Of a DNA stretch of 6,040 nucleotides, positions 1 to 4,964 are shown in pieces. The notes under the pieces are model-generated. The model did not search any database. It was not told the DNA's origin and saw only the letters and a list, made by a program, of their open reading frames with translations. Position numbers and translations under genes: made by a program. This DNA comes from JANYCD01 sp043738625 (GTDB lineage Bacteria; Pseudomonadota; Gammaproteobacteria; Burkholderiales; Rhodocyclaceae): positions 1 to 6,040 of the forward strand of contig JAYUFR010000084.1 of NCBI GenBank assembly GCA_043738625.1, in the 5' to 3' direction. Each line of letters starts with the position of its first letter. Positions within the stretch are counted from its first letter, which is position 1.

Positions 1-54
1 GGCAGGCGACTCACTCTATTGCTCGTGCAATAAAGTAAGCAAACAAGCACGCCC

Positions 55-80
55 TCGATGGAGACACCCGGACGGGTGCG
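55..80. repeat. 26-bp direct repeat with hairpin, left copy
   Basis: This matches 1499-1524 in the same orientation with one mismatch (t at 59, g at 1503). It contains the dyad CACCCG-ga-CGGGTG (65-78), which could form a short GC hairpin. It abuts the left copy of the 142-bp repeat with a two-base overlap. Bases 1-54 to its left show only a small 6-bp-stem dyad (17-32) and no gene. The hairpin lies downstream of the peptidase gene on the minus strand but has no T-tract, so a terminator role is doubtful. Confidence 0.8.
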
Positions 81-220
81 CCGCCCCGGCCCTGACGGGC
101 TTCCCTTGCTCCGGACTATCCAACCGGCCGGCTTCTAAACTCGCCTTCGGCTCAGACAACGAAGCCGGACTTCCCCGGTCGGACAGTCCTCCACTCGGCG
201 GGTCCGAGGGGGATGGGCGC
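79..220 (+). repeat. 142-bp intergenic repeat, left copy of an inverted pair
   Basis: The reverse complement of 1209-1350 aligns to this segment without gaps at 128 of 142 positions by manual alignment. Mismatches cluster at 93-119 and 190-197, with one more at 154; 120-153 and 155-189 are identical. Inside it, CCGGCTTC (128-135) and GAAGCCGG (161-168) form an 8-bp dyad around a 25-base loop, conserved in the other copy. GC is high and I see no believable coding potential. It resembles dispersed intergenic repeats that produce spurious small ORFs in beta- and gammaproteobacterial genomes; that resemblance is from memory and not tested. Bases 221-295, between the repeat and the peptidase stop codon, hold no gene. 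Confidence 0.85.
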
Positions 221-295
221 GCGTTGATTTCACTGGCCGATGAATTACTTGCCTAGACAAACAAAAACCACAGATTGATTGGCGCAAAGTTTGAG

Positions 296-1117
296 TTAGG
301 CCGCATTCGATGCGTCTAGCGATTGAGCTTGAATTGCGGGTGTTTCAGCGACAAGCTGTTCGAGTGCCAAGCCAAACGATGAGAAAGGGCAGATCGCGAA
401 CGTTCTACTTGGTGGATACCATGCACTTTGCACGCCGATCACACCGTATAACCATTGCTCCTTGACCTTTTTCAGTATGAACACCGGCCCTCCACTCATA
501 CCGTCCGCATCCTCGAATATCTGAGCAGAACCATCAATCGGCTTTGCGTAGAACTGATTATTCGCCTTATGGCCAGCAAGAGTTGGCTCATCGGCTGGAA
601 CCAGCGGCAACATCACTACGCGGCCAGTAATGACCGTCTCGCCGTCATACTCGATGGTTTCCGACGGTATGCCAAATAGAACCCAGTGATCGTACTCAGT
701 GACGTGATCACTCCATGCTTTTCTTGCGATCGCTGTTACCCCTCCCACTTCCAGTTGGCGACGGTAGAAATCGCTAAGATGAACAGCAGCGTAATCTAAT
801 CCCGTACTCGCATCTTCGAGTACAAGCCAGTCTTCAGAAACAAAGTCATAAGGCACCGCCTTTCCATTAAAGCGATTGCCGGCTGTTTGGTCATCAAGGC
901 GCCATATGTCGAACGATGAACCCGATGAGAGAGCCGTGCGAATCTTACGAAGGATGTGACCCGCTGTGACATAGAACCATTCTCCAGACACATCAACCAT
1001 GAACCCGGAGAACACCAGCACCTTAGACGGTGAATCTGCTGGGGGGTATTGAATGCAGGAGAGCGTTACGAAGTGCTTGCCTACCGTCTGGGCAACGCGA
1101 CGCGTGAAGTCTGACAT
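296..1117 (-). CDS. Trypsin-like serine peptidase, cytoplasmic, unassigned role
   Basis: A 273-residue protein with the chymotrypsin/trypsin-fold (S1-like) triad in order: His54 in VTAGHIL, Asp108 in GLDYAAV and Ser208 in GMSGGPV. The spacings (54 and 100 residues) are close to chymotrypsin's. No signal peptide, membrane segment or PDZ domain is visible, which argues against DegP/HtrA and for a cytoplasmic enzyme. The substrate is unknown. I chose the ATG at 1117 because GGAG lies 7 bases upstream; an in-frame ATG at 1177 and a TTG at 1195 would add 20 or 26 residues but have no visible ribosome binding site. Sampled lines are about 52% GC against about 65% in rpoS and nlpD. The gene lies between inverted 142-bp repeats downstream of rpoS, which suggests later acquisition. 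Peptidase identity is fairly sure; biological role is not. Confidence 0.8.
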   Translation of the reverse strand: MSDFTRRVAQTVGKHFVTLSCIQYPPADSPSKVLVFSGFMVDVSGEWFYVTAGHILRKIRTALSSGSSFDIWRLDDQTAGNRFNGKAVPYDFVSEDWLVLEDASTGLDYAAVHLSDFYRRQLEVGGVTAIARKAWSDHVTEYDHWVLFGIPSETIEYDGETVITGRVVMLPLVPADEPTLAGHKANNQFYAKPIDGSAQIFEDADGMSGGPVFILKKVKEQWLYGVIGVQSAWYPPSRTFAICPFSSFGLALEQLVAETPAIQAQSLDASNAA

Positions 1118-1174
1118 TGGGGCTCTCCAATTCGATGTAACTAAAGAGGTCTGGCTCGATTTGATTTCAAGCAG

Positions 1175-1191
1175 CATATCTATTCGATATG
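1175..1191. promoter_or_regulatory. 17-bp dyad, possible operator upstream of the peptidase gene
   Basis: CATATC-tattc-GATATG is a perfect 6-bp dyad with a 5-base spacer, 58 bases upstream of the preferred peptidase start. It is AT-rich, unlike the neighbouring GC-rich repeat. Its size suits a dimeric regulator's site, but a 6-bp dyad can arise by chance and no regulator gene is present. If the TTG at 1195 were the true start, it would lie inside the coding sequence. Confidence 0.25.
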
Positions 1192-1208
1192 ACAATGTCT
1201 ATCGCACA

Positions 1209-1350
1209 GCGCCCATCCCCCTCGGACCCGCGGAGCTCCGGACTGTCCGACCGGGGAAGTCCGGCTTCGTTGTTTGAGCCGAAGGCGAGTTTAGAAGCCG
1301 GCCGGTTGGGCGGTCTGGAGTGAGGGAAGCCCGATAGGGCCGGGGCGGCG
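1209..1350 (-). repeat. 142-bp intergenic repeat, right copy of an inverted pair
   Basis: This is the inverted partner of 79-220, 128/142 identical without gaps. It carries a perfect 10-bp palindrome CGGAGCTCCG (1231-1240) that is replaced by an unrelated 10-mer in the left copy, and a second dyad CGGAC-t-GTCCG (1239-1249). The similarity stops at both ends: beyond 1350 this copy continues into the hairpin tract at 1366, whereas the left copy meets the 26-bp repeat. The two copies therefore sit in differently built or rearranged repeat contexts. Confidence 0.85.
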
Positions 1351-1365
1351 GGGCGCGATTCTTTG

Positions 1366-1397
1366 GATACTTTCTTGCCGCGCAGCAAGAAAGTATC
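1366..1397. repeat. Perfect 13-bp-stem hairpin
   Basis: GATACTTTCTTGC (1366-1378) and its exact reverse complement (1385-1397) flank a 6-base loop (1379-1384). A 13-bp perfect stem is unlikely by chance. It lies 153-184 bases beyond the rpoS stop codon on the minus strand, so it could be an RNA stem in the rpoS 3' region or part of the intergenic repeat family. There is no adjacent T-run in either direction, so a classical intrinsic terminator is not supported. Confidence 0.75.
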
Positions 1398-1403
1398 TCG
1401 CCT

Positions 1404-1422
1404 GCCGGGGCGAATTCCCGGC
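1404..1422. repeat. Short GC hairpin in the rpoS 3' intergenic tract
   Basis: GCCGGG (1404-1409) and CCCGGC (1417-1422) form a 6-bp dyad around a 7-base loop. It sits 6 bases from the longer hairpin ending at 1397, making a tandem pair typical of complex intergenic repeat elements. No T-tract follows on either strand. Confidence 0.45.
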
Positions 1423-1498
1423 GCGGACGTTATTATTCAAATACTAGTTGGAATGTGCTTCGAGGGGATAAACACAAAACGACACTGGGTCCCCGCTG

Positions 1499-1524
1499 TC
1501 GAGGGAGACACCCGGACGGGTGCG
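1499..1524. repeat. 26-bp direct repeat with hairpin, right copy
   Basis: This is the partner of 55-80 in the same orientation, 25/26 identical, with the same CACCCG-ga-CGGGTG dyad (1509-1522). It begins 25 bases beyond the rpoS stop codon on the minus strand. The hairpin could affect the rpoS transcript end, but no T-tract follows it, so I call it a repeat and not a terminator. Confidence 0.8.
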
Positions 1525-1549
1525 CGAGGACGACAAACAAAAGGCCTGA

Positions 1550-2470
1550 TCAAAACACCGAATCCCGCCACACCCCATCCCGCGCCAACTTGCGGCGCAG
1601 GCTCTTCAAGGCCTCGATCTGAATCTGCCGCACACGCTCGCGCGTGACGCCGAGATCGGCGGCAATGACTTCCAGCGTTGCTGCATCACGGCCATTGAGT
1701 CCATAGCGCCGCTCGACGACCTCGCGCTGACGCCCGCCGAGATCGGCCATCCAGTCAACCATGCGCAGTTCAATTTCCTGGTGTGCCAATTGCGCTTCGG
1801 GGCCGGATTCGTGCTCGTCGGCGATGATGTCGGCCAGCGAAAGATCGGGATCGACACCGAGCGGCATATCAAGCGACGTGGTGCGTTCCGATAGCGTGAG
1901 AATGTGGCGAACTTCTTCGACCGGCTTGTCGAGCAAGTGGGCAACCTCTTCCGCACCAGCATGCACACTCTCGGCGCCGGACTCAAGCTGCCGCAGGGTA
2001 CGCAGCACAAGATTGAGTTCCTTGATCACGTGCACCGGCAAGCGTATGGTGCGCGCCTGATTCATGATCGCACGCTCCACGTTCTGCCTGATCCACCAGG
2101 TGGCGTAAGTGGAAAAACGAAAACCGCGCTCCGGATCGAATTTTTCCAGGGCATGTATCAGGCCCAGGTTGCCCTCTTCGATCAAGTCATCGAAGGCAAC
2201 GCCGCGGTTCTGGTAGTGCCTGGCGATGCTGACCACCAGCCGCAAATTTGATTCGATCATGCGCTGGCGTGCGGCAAAGTCGCCAGCGACCGTTGCCCGC
2301 GAGAGCATCAATTCTTCGGCGGCAGTCAGCAGCGGACTGGCGCCAATCTCGTTGAGATAGAGTTGGGTGATGTCATCGAGGAAATCGGACCCGGCGTTTT
2401 GGGCCGGATCATCGATTACGGACGGAGGGAGACCCTCTTTATCTTCGTCAGGCGCTGACTCTTCGCTCAC
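1550..2470 (-). CDS. rpoS: RNA polymerase sigma factor RpoS (sigma-38)
   Basis: A 306-residue sigma-70-family factor of the RpoS type, directing RNA polymerase to stationary-phase and general-stress promoters. Region 1.2 lies at about 31-64, region 2 at about 71-141 with FDPERGFRFSTYATWWIRQN, the region 3 start RTIRLPVHVIKELN at 140-153, and the region 4.2 helix-turn-helix at about 265-288 (LGVTRERVRQIQ). It lacks RpoD's large N-terminal region and follows E. coli RpoS closely in regions 2-3; Lys150 matches E. coli Lys173, which takes part in RssB-directed proteolysis. The part before region 1.2 is about 23 residues shorter than in E. coli. The start is GTG, chosen for AAGGA six bases upstream and a position 9 bases after nlpD. 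It is the last gene of the conserved cluster. Confidence 0.97.
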   Translation of the reverse strand: MSEESAPDEDKEGLPPSVIDDPAQNAGSDFLDDITQLYLNEIGASPLLTAAEELMLSRATVAGDFAARQRMIESNLRLVVSIARHYQNRGVAFDDLIEEGNLGLIHALEKFDPERGFRFSTYATWWIRQNVERAIMNQARTIRLPVHVIKELNLVLRTLRQLESGAESVHAGAEEVAHLLDKPVEEVRHILTLSERTTSLDMPLGVDPDLSLADIIADEHESGPEAQLAHQEIELRMVDWMADLGGRQREVVERRYGLNGRDAATLEVIAADLGVTRERVRQIQIEALKSLRRKLARDGVWRDSVF

Positions 2471-2476
2471 CGAACG

Positions 2477-2481
2477 TCCTT
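2477..2481 (-). promoter_or_regulatory. rpoS Shine-Dalgarno overlapping the nlpD stop codon
   Basis: On the minus strand AAGGA ends six bases before the rpoS GTG, and its first two bases are the last two of the nlpD TAA. This placement supports the GTG start and implies that ribosomes finishing nlpD could help or hinder rpoS initiation; the coupling is inference. Confidence 0.75.
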
Positions 2482-3436
2482 AGTGTTTGGGCAGAAATTG
2501 CGCGGGGTCAACCGGTTTGCCCTGGCGCCGGATTTCGAAGTGCAACTGCGGCTGGTCCGAATCCGAACTGCCGACCTCGGCAATTTGCTGACCCTTGGTT
2601 ACGCTGTCGCCTTCCTTGACCAGTATCTTGCTGTTGTGGGCATAGACGGAAAGATAGGTCGTGTTGTGTTTGACGACCACCAGATTGCCGTAACCGCGCA
2701 AGGCACTGCTGACCAGTGTCACCTTGCCCGCGGCGGCTGCGAGTACAGGCTGTCCGCTCTTGGCGGAAATGTCGATGCCTTTGTTGGTGCCTTCAGCGTA
2801 GGGCAAAATGACTTTTCCTGACACTGGCCAGGACCAGTCGATCGAATCGTTGTTCCCCGCAGGCGGCGTCACTGTAGTCTCGGCGGAAGGTGGCGTGCTC
2901 GGCTCAGGTGGTGCAACAGGCAGGGCAGGCTTGATCGTTGCTGGTGGCGACTCCGACTGCTGTGCCCATGCCTGGTCCGAATAGGGCTGAGTCCCCGCCT
3001 TCGGCTCACGCTTGTATGTTTCCGTATTGATGCTGGCGCTACTGTTAGTGGCAGTGCTGCTTTTACTGGTAGCCGACAGCGGTCGGCTTTCCACCTCGGG
3101 CGGCGCACTGACAGGCCGGGTTTCCGCCACTGGCGCGCCTTCCGCCGGTTCTACGCGCAATTGCTGGCCAATTTTGATCAGGTTGGGATTGTCGAGACTA
3201 TTCCAGGCGGAGATGTCCTTGTAATCCTGGCCATGCTCCAGCGCGATGCTATACAGCGTGTCGCCTTTCTTCACTGTATAGAAACCGGGGCGAACCTCAT
3301 CTGCCGCCGGCGCAGCGCCGACCGGCTTTTCGCGAACGACAGGTGAACGCTCGATCAACGGTGCCGGGGGTCTGTTGGCGCACGCAGCCAGCAGCAGGGC
3401 CGTGATGAGGACAGATGTAATGACGCGAGAACTCAT
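2480..3436 (-). CDS. nlpD: NlpD-type LysM/LytM lipoprotein, probable amidase activator
   Basis: A 318-residue outer-membrane lipoprotein. A signal peptide ends in the lipobox LAAC, with lipidated Cys19 followed by Ala, which fits outer-membrane sorting. A LysM domain spans about 51-95, a Pro/Ser/Thr-rich linker about 97-198, and a LytM (M23) domain about 199-314. The LytM domain is degenerate: Lys219 replaces the first zinc-ligand His, and the HxH motif reads Gln297-Leu-His299, while Asp222 and His267 remain. E. coli NlpD has a similarly degenerate site and activates the amidase AmiC during cell separation, so a non-enzymatic activator role is likely here. The start is ATG with GGAG four bases upstream, overlapping the pcm stop as ATGA. 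In relatives, rpoS transcription often begins inside nlpD; I could not locate that promoter. Confidence 0.95.
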   Translation of the reverse strand: MSSRVITSVLITALLLAACANRPPAPLIERSPVVREKPVGAAPAADEVRPGFYTVKKGDTLYSIALEHGQDYKDISAWNSLDNPNLIKIGQQLRVEPAEGAPVAETRPVSAPPEVESRPLSATSKSSTATNSSASINTETYKREPKAGTQPYSDQAWAQQSESPPATIKPALPVAPPEPSTPPSAETTVTPPAGNNDSIDWSWPVSGKVILPYAEGTNKGIDISAKSGQPVLAAAAGKVTLVSSALRGYGNLVVVKHNTTYLSVYAHNSKILVKEGDSVTKGQQIAEVGSSDSDQPQLHFEIRRQGKPVDPAQFLPKH

Positions 3437-4089
3437 TCGACTCCAGCCAACAGCGGCACGAAACGCACCGCATCGAATTTTGTTTCGACCAGACCATCGG
3501 GTCCTCGTTCGATGAGCAGCAAGACCTGATCACTTTTGCCCAACGGCAGAATCAGCCGCCCTCCCTGGGCCAATTGGTCGAGCAGCGTTTTCGGCACACT
3601 TGCCGCTGCTGCCGCCAGAATAATGGTATCAAATGGCGCCGCCTCGGGCAGCCCCAGATTGCCATCCGCGTATTTGATGCGAACATTGAACAGTCGCAAC
3701 TGACGCAAATTTTCGCGGGCACGGTCTAGTAGTGGCGCGATCCGTTCCACCGTGAATACTTCTCGCGTCAGCTTGGCCAGCACCGCCGCCTGATAGCCGC
3801 AGCCGGTGCCGACCTCCAGTGTCTTGCCCAGTTCGCGGCCGGCCCTCAGCAGTTCGATCATCCGCGCAACCACGTAGGGTTGCGAAATCGTCTGCGAAAA
3901 TCCCAGCGGCAGTGCCGTGTCTTCATAAGCACGTTGCGCCAGTGCCTGCTCGACGAAAATATGACGCGGAATTGCCGCCATCGCTGCCAGCACTTTCTCG
4001 TCGCGAATACCCTGCTCACGCAGGCGCTCGATCATGCGCTCACGCGTACGCTGCGAGGTCATGCCGACGCCATGCAAGGCAGAGTTCAT
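3433..4089 (-). CDS. pcm: Protein-L-isoaspartate O-methyltransferase
   Basis: A 218-residue cytoplasmic enzyme that methylates L-isoaspartyl residues in aged proteins using S-adenosylmethionine, starting their repair to aspartate. Family marks are GFSQTISQPYVVA (63-75), containing the conserved Ser/Gln segment near the active site, the SAM-binding motif I LEVGTGCGYQ (91-100), the segment QLAQGGRLILPLG (172-184) and the C-terminal FVPLLAG (210-216). Length matches bacterial Pcm. I kept the ATG at 4089 because it overlaps the surE stop in an ATGA; an ATG at 4062 would remove nine residues, and neither has a strong Shine-Dalgarno. The overlap suggests translational coupling to surE, with nlpD coupled in the same way downstream. 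No unusual residues seen. Confidence 0.96.
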   Translation of the reverse strand: MNSALHGVGMTSQRTRERMIERLREQGIRDEKVLAAMAAIPRHIFVEQALAQRAYEDTALPLGFSQTISQPYVVARMIELLRAGRELGKTLEVGTGCGYQAAVLAKLTREVFTVERIAPLLDRARENLRQLRLFNVRIKYADGNLGLPEAAPFDTIILAAAAASVPKTLLDQLAQGGRLILPLGKSDQVLLLIERGPDGLVETKFDAVRFVPLLAGVE

Positions 4090-4829
4090 CGCTGCAGCCA
4101 GTCTTTCAATACGGGAACCTGGGCCGCGTAGGTCAAGTCGATCTGCAAGGGTGTGATCGAGACATAACCGTTCGCGATCGCGTGAAAGTCAGTGCCCTCC
4201 CCGGCGTCAGCAGCCTGGCCGGCGGGGCCAACCCAATACACCGTGTCACCACGCGGACTGACCTGTGGCATCACCGGCTCAGCCTTGTGGCGACGGCCCA
4301 GGCGCGTCGCCCGCACGCCCTTGAGTTCGCCATAAGGCACATCCGGCACATTCACATTCAGCAGCACCGGCCCATCGAAACCACCTGCCTGAAACCGCTC
4401 TACCAGCTCGCAGGCAATGCGCGCGGCAGTGTCGAAATGCTTGCCCGACTTGGTCACCAGGGAAAAGGCAATGGAAGGCACACCGAGTAAATACCCCTCT
4501 GTTGCTGCTGCCACGGTACCGGAGTAAATCGTATCGTCGCCCATGTTGGCGCCGAAGTTGATGCCCGAGAGCACCATGTCAGGCTTTTCTTTGAGCATCC
4601 CTGTGACAGCCAGATGCACACAATCGGTCGGTGTGCCGTCCACGAAGTGGAAACCATTGGGGGCAGTACGCAACGACAAGGGCCGATCAAGGGTCAGGGA
4701 ATTGCTGGCGCCGGTGCGATCCCGCTGCGGCGCGACGACTTCGATTTCCGCCAGACCGGAAATCGCCCTGGCAAGTGCCTCAAGACCGGGTGCAAAATAT
4801 CCGTCGTCGTTGCTCAGCAGTATGCGCAT
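4086..4829 (-). CDS. surE: 5'/3'-nucleotidase SurE
   Basis: A 247-residue metal-dependent phosphatase of the SurE family, which removes phosphate from nucleoside monophosphates and is linked to stationary-phase survival. The start MRILLSNDDG carries the metal-binding Asp8-Asp9. The loop APQRDRTGASNSLTLDRPL (34-51) and SGINFGANMGDDTIYSGTVAAATEG (88-112) follow, the latter with metal-site Asn residues. Position 39, a conserved Ser in E. coli and Thermotoga SurE, is Thr here, which keeps the hydroxyl. The C-terminal GYVSITPLQIDLT is typical. The ATG at 4829 gives the canonical N-terminus although no good Shine-Dalgarno precedes it. It is the first gene of the surE-pcm-nlpD-rpoS run, so a promoter is expected in 4830-4964; I see no convincing one. 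Confidence 0.97.
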   Translation of the reverse strand: MRILLSNDDGYFAPGLEALARAISGLAEIEVVAPQRDRTGASNSLTLDRPLSLRTAPNGFHFVDGTPTDCVHLAVTGMLKEKPDMVLSGINFGANMGDDTIYSGTVAAATEGYLLGVPSIAFSLVTKSGKHFDTAARIACELVERFQAGGFDGPVLLNVNVPDVPYGELKGVRATRLGRRHKAEPVMPQVSPRGDTVYWVGPAGQAADAGEGTDFHAIANGYVSITPLQIDLTYAAQVPVLKDWLQR

Positions 4830-4880
4830 GACGGCGAATAACGGTCGCGGTTAGTCCGGAAAAAACGATGGGAAATTGCG

Positions 4881-4951
4881 CGGGGCGGCGCGATTCGAAC
4901 TCGCGACCCTTTGCCTTGAATTTATGGCGCTGATCTTACCACGCGGACCCG
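4881..4951 (-). pseudogene. tRNA-like sequence, probably a decayed tRNA
   Basis: The minus strand shows a T-arm-like stretch: GCGAG, the invariant-style loop TTCGAAT, then CGCGC, with four of five stem pairs. The 3' acceptor arm would be CGCCCCG (4881-4887). A 5' arm CGGGTCC (4945-4951) pairs at five of seven positions and gives a 71-base span, the right size for a tRNA. GTGGTA in the 5' half recalls a D-loop. However, the anticodon arm does not fold properly (a GCC/GGC stem with an internal A·A mismatch and a short loop) and I cannot assign an anticodon. No CCA is encoded. It lies between the EAL gene and surE. A remnant or old integration site is more likely than a working tRNA; a chance T-arm match remains possible. 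Confidence 0.35.
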
Positions 4952-4964
4952 ATGCCTTGCCGAT

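Larger units (their letters stand above)
1118..1549. other. Gene-free region between rpoS and the peptidase gene
   Basis: This 432-base stretch contains the peptidase leader (1118-1208), the right 142-bp repeat (1209-1350), two hairpins (1366-1397 and 1404-1422), an AT-richer patch (about 1430-1490) and the right 26-bp repeat (1499-1524). Open frames crossing it, such as the minus-strand frame 1167-1388, are produced by the repeats and have no domain or ribosome binding site. I found no clear sigma-70 promoter for the peptidase gene and no T-tract terminator for rpoS. Confidence 0.7.

Noticed and set aside
1165..1170. TTGAAA as a -35 element for the peptidase gene
   Set aside because: No acceptable -10 hexamer lies 16-18 bases downstream on the minus strand.
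1167..1388. A 73-residue minus-strand open frame spanning the right repeat and hairpin
   Set aside because: It is made of repeat sequence, has no domain or ribosome binding site, and resembles over-predicted repeat-derived ORFs.
55..1524. CRISPR-like reading of the 26-bp repeats
   Set aside because: Only two copies more than 1.4 kb apart, with a gene between them and no spacer periodicity or cas gene.
1..1549. Insertion sequence or integron cassette
   Set aside because: No transposase, integrase or recombinase coding sequence is present in any frame, and the long inverted repeats do not look like known IS ends.
2480..3436. NlpD as an active M23 zinc endopeptidase
   Set aside because: Two of the four zinc-site positions are replaced (Lys219 and Gln297), as in the amidase-activating NlpD proteins.
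3819..4490. A 223-residue plus-strand open frame across pcm and surE
   Set aside because: It is antisense to two well-supported conserved genes and shows no domain; it is a shadow of GC-rich coding.
4933..4938. Extended -10 promoter (TGGTAAGAT on the minus strand) for surE
   Set aside because: The hexamer matches TATAAT at only four positions, no good -35 lies at suitable spacing, and it falls within the tRNA-like sequence.
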